DNA of 44,595 bases from Microcaldota archaeon (GCA_028867435.1 JAGWGI010000009.1:1-44595), one strand, 5' to 3'; positions 1 to 8,026 are shown, numbered from the stretch's first letter. The notes: a model not told the origin generated them from the sequence alone. Made by a program: numbers and translations.

Positions 1-64
1 CGCTGCCATTCTCCTCCATTACGACGTAACTTTTCCATTTTCCAAGGTCTATTGCTATGTTCAT
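1..64 (-). CDS. IS110-type transposase, N-terminal fragment cut by the window edge
   Basis: Reading leftwards from an ATG at 62-64, the frame starts MNIAIDLGKWKSYVVMEENG and runs off the window. A very early aspartate in an 'IDxGK' context followed by a short beta-strand pattern is how DEDD transposases of the IS110/IS1111 group begin; this Asp would be the first catalytic residue. Only 21 residues are visible, so the family call rests on that motif alone. IS110 elements usually carry a non-coding stretch (the bridge-RNA region) next to the transposase start, and a 9-bp perfect hairpin lies just upstream at 85-114. Whether the element is intact cannot be seen. Confidence 0.5.
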   Translation of the reverse strand, partial: MNIAIDLGKWKSYVVMEENGS

Positions 65-84
65 TTCTTCACCAATACAACAGC

Positions 85-114
85 GCACCGCAAACTATTG
101 ACTTATTGCGGTGC
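85..114. other. 9-bp perfect hairpin upstream of the IS110-type gene
   Basis: GCACCGCAA (85-93) and TTGCGGTGC (106-114) are exact reverse complements around a 12-nt loop. It lies 21 nt upstream of the transposase start. It may belong to the structured non-coding end of an IS110-type element or be a simple terminator; no T-run follows on either strand. Confidence 0.4.
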
Positions 115-139
115 TAGGTTGCGAGGATGAGAAATCAAC

Positions 140-595
140 ATGTTATACGACCATCCAATCAGCCTTTTAAACAAGGAAAGCGTAATAGAAGTAAGGGATT
201 CTATGAGCGAAAATATCACTAAAACCGGGACCATATACGACAAGATTAATAAAATCAAGCCCTTGTTCAAGAATAATGAGATTTCCATCAGTTCAGCCAA
301 CCTGAAGCTGCATAGAGCAGAGAACCAAAGGATTGTACTATCTGCAGCAAGCAGCCTGAGCAACGAATTCACAGAAAAGGAGGTTAAAGAAGCAGTGAGT
401 AGGATCATAGACCCACAGGGGGATCTGACCCTAAATAACCTCCAACCAGGTAATTCTGTGGACCACAAGCTTCTGGAAAGGGTTACCAAACTAGAGATAT
501 TCTCTCTTAATCATGACATAAAGGAGACAGCAGAGACGGGGCAGGTGGTTAGCGAGTTCTACAACGAATTCGTAAACTCGTTTCGCTTTGGATAA
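140..595 (+). CDS. hypothetical protein, 151 aa
   Basis: An uninterrupted 151-codon frame with a purine-rich GAGGATGAG stretch about 15 nt before the ATG. The product is hydrophilic, mostly charged and probably helical, with no signal peptide, membrane segment or cysteines. I do not recognise the family. It sits between the IS110-type fragment and a decayed gene, so it may be accessory. The antisense frame at 103-489 is open by chance and lacks coding character. Coding status is likely from composition; function unknown. Confidence 0.55.
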   Translation: MLYDHPISLLNKESVIEVRDSMSENITKTGTIYDKINKIKPLFKNNEISISSANLKLHRAENQRIVLSAASSLSNEFTEKEVKEAVSRIIDPQGDLTLNNLQPGNSVDHKLLERVTKLEIFSLNHDIKETAETGQVVSEFYNEFVNSFRFG

Positions 596-632
596 AGAAT
601 CCCCCAAACCCTGATAAAGGAAGTGGTGTGAA

Positions 633-844
633 GTGCATTATATTCAAGGCGTACCTGCAGCGGAGTTCACTAAGATCCTAAAGGCATCAGATATGGTCTC
701 ACTGTAAAGTACGCATTCGACAAGGTGGTGACGAACTGCCAGTTCTCAGACCCCACTGTCCTAGTACAACTTTTCGCATACATTGTGAAGCTCAAGCAAG
801 CACTGCTCTTATCTCTGCAAGAGCAACAAGCCCGCTTAGACTAG
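633..844 (+). pseudogene. frameshifted gene remnant
   Basis: Two overlapping frames read like halves of one protein. The first, from a GTG at 633, gives HYIQGVPAAEFTKILKASD and stops at 705-707. The frame one base over continues YGLTVKYAFDKVVTNCQF and runs as coding-like sequence to a TAG at 842-844. A single indel near 687-700 would join them into about 70 residues. The 3' end overlaps the convergent DUF92 gene by a few bases. No family is recognisable. Confidence 0.45.
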
Positions 845-1516
845 TAGCAGAAGCAGCAGGCTGACGCCCCAACCAGCAAAAGAGCAGGCGAAATTGGAGG
901 TGAACTTGTTGCCAATCTCTTTTTCCTCAAAGTACCCAAGAATTGAATCGACCACGTTTCCCAAAAACCCCGCGCACAGCACAACAAGCAGGTAGACGGG
1001 GTAGCTGGAGTTGCCAAGGAACGCTATTGCTATGAGCAGCGACCCGAGCAGCCCGGCCCCAAAGCCGAATGCAGTTATCCCCCCAGAAGTCCCCTGCTTC
1101 ACCTTCCTGCCAGTCATCAGCATGTAAGGCCTTCCGCCAAGCACTCCAAGCTCGCTGGAGAACTTGTCAGCAGTTATGGCTGCCACACTAGCAACGTATG
1201 ACACGACGATGAAGTAGCTGGGAATTATGCCCGCCGCCAGATTGAAGTGGTAAAAAATAGCTACGAATACTGGAACAATCCCATTGGCAACAACATTGCT
1301 CCAGCTTCGCGAGCGCTGGTACACCCCTATCGCACGCTTCCTGTTCTTTCCTATCCAGGTCACTATCCCAGAAAGCAGCAGGAACCAGAGTATGACCAGC
1401 AAGAAGAAGGCTCCCATCGTCTGCCCTCCGAATACGTAAATTAGTGCCCCAAAGACAACTGCAGCTGCAATCCCTTTCCCATCAAGCGTGAAGAAACTGA
1501 CCATCCAATCATCCAT
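836..1516 (-). CDS. DUF92 family integral membrane protein
   Basis: A hydrophobic protein of about 226 residues with six or so membrane segments. The conserved DUF92 signature is visible: 'RSWSNVVANG', then 'ADKFSSELGVLGG', then 'KQGTSGGITAFG'. Members are distantly related to the prenyl/phytyl-phosphate kinase VTE6 and to CTP-dependent lipid kinases, so a role in isoprenoid-phosphate metabolism is possible but unproven. Longer starts exist (TTG at 1543), but the ATG at 1516 is preferred because a TATA-like palindrome at 1542-1559 would place transcription start near 1525, leaving a very short leader. Its 3' end meets the remnant at 633-844. Confidence 0.75.
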   Translation of the reverse strand: MDDWMVSFFTLDGKGIAAAVVFGALIYVFGGQTMGAFFLLVILWFLLLSGIVTWIGKNRKRAIGVYQRSRSWSNVVANGIVPVFVAIFYHFNLAAGIIPSYFIVVSYVASVAAITADKFSSELGVLGGRPYMLMTGRKVKQGTSGGITAFGFGAGLLGSLLIAIAFLGNSSYPVYLLVVLCAGFLGNVVDSILGYFEEKEIGNKFTSNFACSFAGWGVSLLLLLLV

Positions 1517-1541
1517 TTCTATGAAATATTCCACTAATACC

Positions 1542-1559
1542 AAAGATTTTTAAATCTTT
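1542..1559. promoter_or_regulatory. palindromic TATA-like element, possible bidirectional promoter
   Basis: AAAGATTTTTAAATCTTT is an inverted repeat with 8-bp arms and a 2-bp centre. On the minus strand it sits 25-30 nt before the expected start of the DUF92 transcript. On the plus strand the same spacing points to about 1576-1585, where a structured segment begins. Assignment rests on archaeal TATA spacing only. Confidence 0.45.
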
Positions 1560-1584
1560 AATCCAAGATTATATCACGGGTTCT

Positions 1585-1660
1585 CTACTGTAGGAAGGGT
1601 TTAACTGGTCGCCTTGCCAGTGCGTGCAAACGTACTGGCCTCTTCCTAAGAATTTTTCGC
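1585..1660 (+). ncRNA. candidate structured small RNA with T-rich end
   Basis: TAGGAAG (1591-1597) pairs perfectly with CTTCCTA (1642-1648). Inside, CCAGTGCGT (1617-1625) and ACGTACTGG (1630-1638) form a 9-bp stem with one G-U pair, capped by a GCAA tetraloop. A second ACTGG at 1604-1608 can pair with the same CCAGT, so two folds compete. The run AATTTTTC follows at about 1650-1657, as in an archaeal terminator. An upstream palindromic TATA element is correctly spaced. No C/D or H/ACA box or known RNA family is recognised. Confidence 0.4.
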
Positions 1661-1799
1661 TCACTTGCATAAATTCTATCTATACGAATTCGATTAGAAT
1701 GATTACGCTACCTATATATTCCTTGTGCTGTTCAAGGCGCAGCAAAACGCGCATTCCTATATTGCGGCATCTGCTTATCTGATTTATAGAGCGAAGGGA

Positions 1800-1919
1800 A
1801 TGGCAGGCAACACGCAGCCTTCCAAAACCCTTGCAGGAAAAAGAGCAAGGAGAACAAGGACACCACCGACACCACCCAGCAGCCAAACCACAAATTTTAG
1901 TGAATTTCGGAAGGTTTAA
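1800..1919 (+). CDS. possible small basic protein, 39 aa
   Basis: An ATG-initiated 39-codon frame rich in Lys, Arg, Thr and Pro, ending in the TAA that overlaps the likely radA promoter. It lies in the 420-bp gap between the DUF92 gene and radA. A longer GTG-started version (1725) has weaker character. No ribosome site is obvious and no family is recognised, so this may be chance; composition bias toward basic residues is the only support. Confidence 0.25.
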   Translation: MAGNTQPSKTLAGKRARRTRTPPTPPSSQTTNFSEFRKV

Positions 1920-1967
1920 TAGCCCTATTTCCCATTATAAGTTAGAGCATATTCTAATGGGGGTTTA

Positions 1968-2918
1968 ATGGCAAAGGAGGTACGAGTAAAGGAAGTCGAG
2001 GACCTGCCTGGGATCGGGCCCACATCCGCGCAGAAACTCAGGGACGCTGGGTATGACACTCTTGACAAGGTAGCGGCAGCTCTGCCCTCGGAACTCTCTG
2101 ACGCCACAGGACTCTCAACAGAGGTTGCAAAGAAGGCAATAGAGGCGGCAAAGGCCGCAACCACTCTGGTATTTGAGACTGGCACAGAGGCATATGCCAA
2201 GCACAAGGAGCTAGGCAAGATCACCACCGGCTCAAAGGGCTTTGACGAGCTGCTCGGCGGAGGAGCCGAAGCAAAGGCGATAACCGAGGCATACGGCAGG
2301 TTCGCTGCAGGCAAGAGCCAGGTTGGGTTCCAGCTTTCTGTCAATGTCCAACTTCCGGTATCAAAAGGCGGGATGGAGGGCGGTGTGCTCTTCATAGATA
2401 CCGAAGGGACGTTCAGCCCGGACAGGATAGAGAGCATAGCAAAGGCGGCAGGCCTTGATCCAAAGGCAGTGCTAGAGAACATCTTCCTTGTGAGGGCGCT
2501 AAACACCGAACAGCAGGTCTTGGCAGTGGAAAGGGCCGACAAACTAATACGCGAGAAGAACATCAAGCTGATAGTTGTGGATTCGATAACCTCTCTTTTC
2601 AGGGCCGAGTTCCTCGGGAGGGGTACGCTAAACGAGAGGCAGCAGAAGCTCAATGCCCACATCCACAGGCTGCAGATGCTAGCCGATACGCACAGCATTG
2701 CTGTATACATAACAAATCAGGTAATGGACAACCCCGGCATACTCTTCGGCGATCCAACCACCCCGATAGGTGGGAACATACTTGCCCACGCTGCCAAGAC
2801 AAGGCTGTATATGAGAAAGGGAAAAGAGGAGAAGAGGATCGTGAGGCTCGTGGATTCGCCAAGCCAGCCAGAAGGGGAGTGCGTTATCAAGATCACAACA
2901 GAAGGAATCAAGGACTAG
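1968..2918 (+). CDS. radA: DNA repair and recombination protein RadA
   Basis: Archaeal RecA/Rad51-family recombinase that forms filaments on single-stranded DNA and drives ATP-dependent strand exchange. The 316-residue length is typical. A helix-hairpin-helix domain with 'LPGIGPTSAQKL' lies near residues 13-24. Walker A is GRFAAGKS (110-117), Walker B is LIVVD (201-205), and the L2-proximal 'AVYITNQVM' region is present. The Walker A differs slightly from the usual archaeal GEFGSGKT. A TATA-like GGTTTAATAG lies at 1912-1921, and TTAGA-N6-TCTAA at 1942-1957 forms a short inverted repeat in the leader. dph5 follows 7 nt downstream and is probably cotranscribed. Confidence 0.96.
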   Translation: MAKEVRVKEVEDLPGIGPTSAQKLRDAGYDTLDKVAAALPSELSDATGLSTEVAKKAIEAAKAATTLVFETGTEAYAKHKELGKITTGSKGFDELLGGGAEAKAITEAYGRFAAGKSQVGFQLSVNVQLPVSKGGMEGGVLFIDTEGTFSPDRIESIAKAAGLDPKAVLENIFLVRALNTEQQVLAVERADKLIREKNIKLIVVDSITSLFRAEFLGRGTLNERQQKLNAHIHRLQMLADTHSIAVYITNQVMDNPGILFGDPTTPIGGNILAHAAKTRLYMRKGKEEKRIVRLVDSPSQPEGECVIKITTEGIKD

Positions 2919-2925
2919 TGTTTTA

Positions 2926-3690
2926 ATGCTCATTCTTACAGGCACAGGAGTAAACAACAGGGACATCTCTCAATTAGCTATAGAACAAATCAAGCAGGCA
3001 GACGAGCTGCTGCTTGACCTGTACACAAATCACATCTCCAAAGAGGAGCTCTCCAACCTAAGCATGCTGTGCGCAAAAGAGCCAAAGCTGCTGAGCCGCT
3101 CTGACCTTGAGGAGAACGCAGGGCAGATAGTGGAAAGGGCAAAGAGGGCGAAGATCGCAATACTGGTTTCAGGAGACCCGCTAATAGCAACAACGCACCA
3201 CACGATACTCGACCTTGCTGCCAAGGCGCATGTAGAGTATATGGTTTGCCACTCCTCCTCAATCTTCTCTGCGGCCATCGGGGAGAGCGGGCTTGACATC
3301 TACAAGTTCGGCCCTACCACCACAATAACCTTCTGGAGCGAGAAGTACAGGCCTGTGTCGTTCATAGACGCTATAAAAAAGAACATAGACAACGCTCAGC
3401 ACACCCTTGCGCTCTTCGACTATCACTACGAGGAGCAGCGCAGGATGCGTCTTGGTGAGGCGATAGTGCTGCTTCATGCTGCAGACGAGCAAAGGGGGCA
3501 TGGGTTGATGGACAAGGAGAGAATGTTACTTGTGATGGGCGATATCGGCAAGCAAACACAGCAGATAAAGTACGTTCAGTTAGGGGCAGTGGATAAGGAA
3601 GTTTTAAAAGGGTTTGAGGGCAAGACCCTGTGCATGATAGTTCCTGGGAAGCTTAGCTTCGCCGAGGAGGATGCACTCAAGAGGTTCTGA
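2926..3690 (+). CDS. dph5: diphthine synthase
   Basis: S-adenosylmethionine-dependent methyltransferase that methylates the modified histidine of elongation factor 2 on the way to diphthamide. The 254-residue length and class III (tetrapyrrole methylase-like) fold fit the family: N-terminal 'LILTGTGVNNRDIS', the SAM-site segment SGDPLIATTH at 82-91, and 'FGPTTTITF' in the middle. It follows radA by 7 nt and converges with the UPF0104 gene, with one base between the two stop codons. The dph2 partner is not in this window. Confidence 0.93.
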   Translation: MLILTGTGVNNRDISQLAIEQIKQADELLLDLYTNHISKEELSNLSMLCAKEPKLLSRSDLEENAGQIVERAKRAKIAILVSGDPLIATTHHTILDLAAKAHVEYMVCHSSSIFSAAIGESGLDIYKFGPTTTITFWSEKYRPVSFIDAIKKNIDNAQHTLALFDYHYEEQRRMRLGEAIVLLHAADEQRGHGLMDKERMLLVMGDIGKQTQQIKYVQLGAVDKEVLKGFEGKTLCMIVPGKLSFAEEDALKRF

Positions 3691-3691
3691 G

Positions 3692-4720
3692 CTACTTCTT
3701 CCAGTACCTTATCGTGTAGGCAAGTGAACCAAAGCCGAAGAGCTGGACGAACCAGACGTTTGCCACCCTTGAGAAGATCGTTATCACAGACGCCAAATCA
3801 AACCCGACGCCAAAGCTTCCGAAAGTGGCAATCAGGAAGCCGAAGAGCGCAGCGTCGGTTACCCCTAAATTCGCAGGCAATCCTGTCACCATCCCAAGCA
3901 GCGTGGACATGGTGAAGATAAAGACGATCAAGGGGAGATATGCGATGCCCACATGGACTCCGAAGGCGAGCATCACGAAGTAGAGGCTTACCGCATTTAG
4001 GGCCATGGAGGGTACTGTGTATATCATCGAGTAGACATACACCCTCTTGCTCAGCAGCCTGTTATGCCTGAAATACCTATCCCCGAAAGCGAACATCTTT
4101 CTAAAGAACCTCTTTTTTCTGAGCCTGTCACGAAATAGCGAGTAGGCGCGCCGGTTGTAGAGGAATATAAACGGTATGAGCAGGAGCACCGTCAGTATTA
4201 TTGCGACGAGCAAGTACTGCTGCACAATGAACGCCGCGATTATGGCCACAAACGCAAACCCCGCAAAATCGGTAAATATGTCTGCAACTATTGCAGGAAA
4301 GGTCCTGCTGAACCTGGTCCCCGTGATCCTATTTATTGTGTATGACACCACAGCCCTTCCCCATCTGCCAGGGGTGATGTCCATAGAGTACATTGACAGA
4401 TATATCATGAAGTTTTTGGCGCGCGCAAGCCTAACCCCAAGGCTCTTCATGTAAAGCTCCCATTTCGGGAACCTTATAACATACGCGACAAAGACCGCAA
4501 GCAGCGAAAGCGCATAGTAACCCAGGTTTATCGATTTCACTACCAAAACAAAGTTCTCAAGCCCCTCCTTGTATATCGCAAAGCCTGCAATAGCCACGAA
4601 GACCAGAAAGCTGAAGATCAGGATGCCGATAAGTATGCGCTCATAGTTCTTTATCCTGCTCCTGTACTCCGACCTCTTCTTTATGTTGCCAAGCTTCATT
4701 ACTGATCCGTTCCTAGCCAT
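3692..4720 (-). CDS. UPF0104 / lysylphosphatidylglycerol synthase TM-like membrane protein
   Basis: 342 residues with a basic cytoplasmic N terminus and about eight hydrophobic segments. The family signature is visible in 'WELYMKSLG', 'DITPGRWGRAVVSY' and, near the C terminus, 'GMVTGLPANLGVTDAALFG'. This family (PF03706) includes the transmembrane flippase-like domain of MprF and archaeal AglD-linked proteins, so moving or modifying a membrane lipid or polyprenyl carrier is a reasonable guess. It starts 4 nt after the stop of taw1 and is likely in the same transcript. A second Met at residue 8 is an alternative start. Confidence 0.8.
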   Translation of the reverse strand: MARNGSVMKLGNIKKRSEYRSRIKNYERILIGILIFSFLVFVAIAGFAIYKEGLENFVLVVKSINLGYYALSLLAVFVAYVIRFPKWELYMKSLGVRLARAKNFMIYLSMYSMDITPGRWGRAVVSYTINRITGTRFSRTFPAIVADIFTDFAGFAFVAIIAAFIVQQYLLVAIILTVLLLIPFIFLYNRRAYSLFRDRLRKKRFFRKMFAFGDRYFRHNRLLSKRVYVYSMIYTVPSMALNAVSLYFVMLAFGVHVGIAYLPLIVFIFTMSTLLGMVTGLPANLGVTDAALFGFLIATFGSFGVGFDLASVITIFSRVANVWFVQLFGFGSLAYTIRYWKK

Positions 4721-4724
4721 CTAA

Positions 4725-5753
4725 TCATTTTTGGAAGTCAATTATCCTGCTATTTGCGGATTGCTCGTCTGCGCAGAGCAGCACAACCTTGCTGTGCTCG
4801 TGGTAATCCGTAACCAGATAACCGCACTCTCGGGCAATTTCCTGTGCAAACGCAATCACCTCTTCCTTCTTTGGCATCTGCGTGTACGACAGATGCCTCT
4901 CCTCACCGCGCGCCCCTCCAACAAAAGAGAATCCCTTCACTTCTACGTAGTTGGGCCTTCCGCACATTATCAGCTTTGCATATCCCTTCGCATCAACCAT
5001 GTTGACTCCCTTCACTAGAGTCAGCCTGAAGACCCTGCGGGTCGGAAGCACTGAGAATACATCAAGGAACTTCTGGAAACTTTGCCATGCGCTAAGGGTC
5101 TTCGCCCTTGCGGTATCGGCGTAAATCTGCTCGTTTGGTGCCTGTATCGAGACGTAGAGCTGCGTTGGCATCACGCTTAGCTTTTGCAGCGCTCCAATCA
5201 TCGTTCCATTCGTCACAAGGAAGGTGCTTATCTTCCTGCGGTGGAATGCTTCAAGGAGCTTGCTCATCATGGGGTAGAACATCGGCTCTCCAGTCAGGCT
5301 AAGCGCCACATGTGCAGGGTCGTTTGCCTCTCTCCATCTGCGCAGGTCGGTCTTCGGATTCTCCTTGAAACCGCTCACCAGCCTTCTCTGCTCAGCTATG
5401 AGCCCGTCAACTATCGTGTCTGGGTCGTCCCAGTCCCCCATGGCGTTTAGCTCATTCCAGTTTATCCCAATCTCCTCAGGTATTATGCGCCAGCAGAAGC
5501 TGCATGAGAGGTTGCAGCCTATAGCGGGGGTGCTTTGCATGCACCTCCAGCTCTTGATCCCATAAAACCTACTCTTGTAGCACGTTGCTCCCTCAAGCCT
5601 CATGCTAGATGCCGTGTAGCTGCAGGTCTTTATTGCAGAGTGCCTGCCGACAAAGTGATATCCTTGACCAGACATGATCCCCTTGAGCTTTTCGGGCAGC
5701 CTCGAGCCCTTCTGCAGCTGCCTTGCAATCTGTACACCATCACTATCGCCCAT
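4725..5753 (-). CDS. taw1: tRNA 4-demethylwyosine synthase (radical SAM)
   Basis: Archaeal TYW1, which builds the tricyclic base imidazoline-4-demethylwyosine at G37 of tRNA-Phe from N1-methylguanosine and pyruvate. The radical-SAM cluster motif CNLSCSFC gives C80, C84 and C87. Three further cysteines upstream, C44, C58 and C71, have the 13-14 residue spacing of the second 4Fe-4S cluster known in this enzyme. 'SLTGEPMFYP' and 'NGT' segments further support the family. Length (342) is slightly above the typical archaeal form. It is first in a two-gene minus-strand unit with the UPF0104 gene. Confidence 0.95.
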   Translation of the reverse strand: MGDSDGVQIARQLQKGSRLPEKLKGIMSGQGYHFVGRHSAIKTCSYTASSMRLEGATCYKSRFYGIKSWRCMQSTPAIGCNLSCSFCWRIIPEEIGINWNELNAMGDWDDPDTIVDGLIAEQRRLVSGFKENPKTDLRRWREANDPAHVALSLTGEPMFYPMMSKLLEAFHRRKISTFLVTNGTMIGALQKLSVMPTQLYVSIQAPNEQIYADTARAKTLSAWQSFQKFLDVFSVLPTRRVFRLTLVKGVNMVDAKGYAKLIMCGRPNYVEVKGFSFVGGARGEERHLSYTQMPKKEEVIAFAQEIARECGYLVTDYHEHSKVVLLCADEQSANSRIIDFQK

Positions 5754-5851
5754 CTGATCACAGCCAGATATACTAATCCGTAAAACATTTTAATTGTTTG
5801 TGAACTTGGCGCTCAATCTATTAATATTCTCGGGCAAATAGCTCTGATTGA

Positions 5852-7003
5852 GTGGATCTGTCATTCTCTCTTGAAAAGAATGCACCCATAGTTACTGACC
5901 AGTCAACAAAAGATCAGCTAAAGAAGGGCTTTTTCGGTTCTAGCAATGGAAGAAAGCTGGTCCTGTTCCCTGAAGAAGCGCTCTACCTAGTTGATGTCAG
6001 GAACGCGCAGTGCACGCTAAAAGGCAAGCCCCTTACCTTCAACGAACTGGCCGGAAGATTCGGCAGAGGCAAGAAGCTGATGGCCAGGTACTTTGCCTAC
6101 AAGGACTGGAGGGATCGCGGCCTAGTCGCAAAGGAGCCTAGCTGGAAGCACCCCAGACCAAACGCGACCTCGACCAAGAAATACCCCTCATCGGCAATAG
6201 TGCTGCCAAAATTCAGCGTGAATGGCATGTTCTTCCCATATGATCTGCTCAGCGTGGTGGATGACAAGGAGAAAGGAAGGAAGCTATACGAAGAGCTCTG
6301 GCTTGGGCAGTACGGAACCTACAAAGCCGCAGACCACGGGCAGCTAAACAAGCTGGATGCATACGAGACCCTTTTCCTGCTCGGCAAGCGCAAGCTTAGG
6401 CTAAAGAACGCAACCAAGAGGACGGTGGCAAGACTCGCCTGCGCAAGAAGGCCCGACTTCCTAAAGCTCTACGAAGTGTACAAGGACTGGAGAGAGCATG
6501 GCTATGTGGTGAAGACCGGATTCAAGTTCGGAACACACTTTAGGGTCTACTTCCCCGGTGCAAAGCCGGTGAAGGATGAGCACTGGGTCCACTCAAGGCA
6601 CGTGATACACGTCTTTCCAAAGGAGTCAAAGTTGCTTATATCCGAATGGGCAAGGGCGATACGCGTAGCACACTCAGTGAGAAAGACCTTCATACTAGCG
6701 ATTCCAGGAAAGGCGAGCGCAAGGAAAATGGGGATAGACTATTTGCTCTACCACCGCAAGGGCGGGGAGACCCAGACCCCTGCAAGCGCGCCGCCCAAAT
6801 ACGCCATGCTCTCGCTGAGCGAGGAGGAGTACATGGGAGGCAGCGAGCTATCTGGTGCGATAAAGGAGGCGCAGCGCATCGGGCTTGGGCTGATCCTTGC
6901 AATCTCAGATCGGGAAACCGCAGTGACATACTACAAGGTAAGGAGAATAGAGCTAAAGAAAAGCAAGCACGACTACTACGAAATAGACTGGATGCAGCCC
7001 TAA
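5852..7003 (+). CDS. endA: tRNA-splicing endonuclease, three-unit (epsilon-type)
   Basis: Cuts introns from tRNA precursors at bulge-helix-bulge motifs. At 383 residues it is twice the usual archaeal subunit. Residues 25-95 and about 155-225 are two similar N-terminal-type modules, each with a 'YKDWRxxG' segment (83-90; 210-217). The second leads into the catalytic half, with Tyr233 ('FRVYFPG'), His247 ('HSRHVIHV') and Lys278 ('VRKTF'); His-to-Lys spacing of 31 matches known enzymes. A C-terminal beta-unit follows. This fused architecture is known from ARMAN-2 and supports a Micrarchaeota host. It starts with GTG; a TATA-like TTAATATTC lies about 30 nt upstream. Confidence 0.92.
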   Translation: MDLSFSLEKNAPIVTDQSTKDQLKKGFFGSSNGRKLVLFPEEALYLVDVRNAQCTLKGKPLTFNELAGRFGRGKKLMARYFAYKDWRDRGLVAKEPSWKHPRPNATSTKKYPSSAIVLPKFSVNGMFFPYDLLSVVDDKEKGRKLYEELWLGQYGTYKAADHGQLNKLDAYETLFLLGKRKLRLKNATKRTVARLACARRPDFLKLYEVYKDWREHGYVVKTGFKFGTHFRVYFPGAKPVKDEHWVHSRHVIHVFPKESKLLISEWARAIRVAHSVRKTFILAIPGKASARKMGIDYLLYHRKGGETQTPASAPPKYAMLSLSEEEYMGGSELSGAIKEAQRIGLGLILAISDRETAVTYYKVRRIELKKSKHDYYEIDWMQP

Positions 7004-7078
7004 GTGGCAAATCCACAGCGTTCCACTAATCTGAAAAACCTTATAAATGTGTAATATGGAGTATACATCGGTGACCAA

Positions 7079-7360
7079 ATGAAGATTTCAGACATATATC
7101 ACATGGATATATACAGCGATGCTGGCCAGTATCTTGGCGACGTTCAGGACGTTATCGTCGATTTGGAAAGAGGGGAGCTTAGCAGGCTCCTTACAGTTCC
7201 TTGGAAGAACGCAAAGGGCGAGGTAAAGGTTGTTTTGAGGCAGAAGAGCATTCTCTACAAGAACGTGAAGAACGTAGGAGATGTGGTTCTGGTTTCATCA
7301 AACCCTGCGGCAAAGCCAGAGGACGTATCCAGAGAAGAAGCAAGCGACCTCTCAAGGTAA
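7079..7360 (+). CDS. PRC-barrel domain protein
   Basis: A 93-residue protein that is a single PRC-barrel: 'SDIYHMDIYSDAGQYLGDVQDVIVD' followed by short strands ending near residue 73. Such small archaeal proteins are thought to bind RNA or other proteins (the same fold occurs in RimM and photosynthetic reaction centre H), but the partner here is unknown. A TATA-like CTTATAAATG at about 7039 lies upstream, so it is probably its own transcript. A GC-rich hairpin at 7377-7389 separates it from the convergent dcd. Confidence 0.8.
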   Translation: MKISDIYHMDIYSDAGQYLGDVQDVIVDLERGELSRLLTVPWKNAKGEVKVVLRQKSILYKNVKNVGDVVLVSSNPAAKPEDVSREEASDLSR

Positions 7361-7376
7361 GCGCTTTTATTTGTTC

Positions 7377-7389
7377 GGGGCACAGCCCC
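7377..7389. terminator. short GC hairpin between convergent genes
   Basis: GGGGC (7377-7381) pairs with GCCCC (7385-7389) around a 3-nt loop, directly between the convergent PRC-barrel and dcd genes. T-rich sequence (CTTTTATTTGTT) precedes it on the plus strand. A bidirectional transcription stop is a guess from location. Confidence 0.3.
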
Positions 7390-7422
7390 ATATGTTTAGA
7401 ATCTCGAGCGCAAGCCCTGCAA

Positions 7423-7962
7423 CTACTCCTGGACCGGCTTTGGCAGCCTAACCCCGCGCTGGGAGTTGTAGTTGCCCTGATAGGCGTTCTCCACCCTGCT
7501 TGTCGCCTTTATGAAAACAATGTGCGCAAAGCGAGTCATAGGGCGCAGCCTTATCTTGTACGGCGCATTGTTTATGACCTCAAGGGTTATCGTTCCCTTA
7601 AAACCGGCGTCGATTATGGTTGGTGGCATGGAAAGACCGTGCCTTGCCCAGGTGCTGCGCAGCTCAACAAATCCAACCACATCATCAGGCATGCCGATGA
7701 ACTCGTTGGTTGAAAGAAGCACTTGTTCCTTGCCCTTCACAACTATCTCGCCAACCTCCTTCTCTATCTGGAATGCGCTGCCTATCATATCCTTGTCAGA
7801 AGGGTCCATAACAAAATCCTCTCCCATCTGCTTGTGCCTGCCGATCTCGTCTGCTAGCCTGAAGTCAACACCGTTTTCCCTCACTATGCTCTCGGAGAAC
7901 GGGTCGATGAGCAGTCTTTTGCTAGCTATCATATTCTTCAGGTCAAAGTCGGATAGTATCAT
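7423..7962 (-). CDS. dcd: dCTP deaminase
   Basis: Converts dCTP to dUTP as the first step toward dTMP. The 179 residues fit the trimeric Dcd/Dut fold. Motifs: 'ENGVDFRL' near residue 29, 'ELRSTWARHGL' for the nucleotide site, and 'DAGFKGTITLEV' containing the catalytic glutamate; the C-terminal tail ends 'YNSQRGVRLPK'. Some archaeal homologues are bifunctional DCD-DUTs, which cannot be told apart by eye. It is transcribed divergently from tRNA-Glu across a 64-bp gap with AT-rich promoter-like sequence. Confidence 0.93.
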   Translation of the reverse strand: MILSDFDLKNMIASKRLLIDPFSESIVRENGVDFRLADEIGRHKQMGEDFVMDPSDKDMIGSAFQIEKEVGEIVVKGKEQVLLSTNEFIGMPDDVVGFVELRSTWARHGLSMPPTIIDAGFKGTITLEVINNAPYKIRLRPMTRFAHIVFIKATSRVENAYQGNYNSQRGVRLPKPVQE

Positions 7963-8026
7963 TTAACCCCCAATCAGAGCAGTATAATAAATTAACGAAC
8001 AATAAAGATTAAAGCCTATCAGTTGC

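Noticed and set aside
103-489. 128-codon antisense frame over the unknown gene at 140-595
   Set aside because: Serine/leucine-rich shadow translation typical of antisense frames; the plus-strand frame has better composition and start context.
1800-1919. Ribosomal protein eS30-like small protein
   Set aside because: A weak resemblance around 'LAGKRARR' is not backed by the conserved core of eS30, so only a possible small basic frame is listed.
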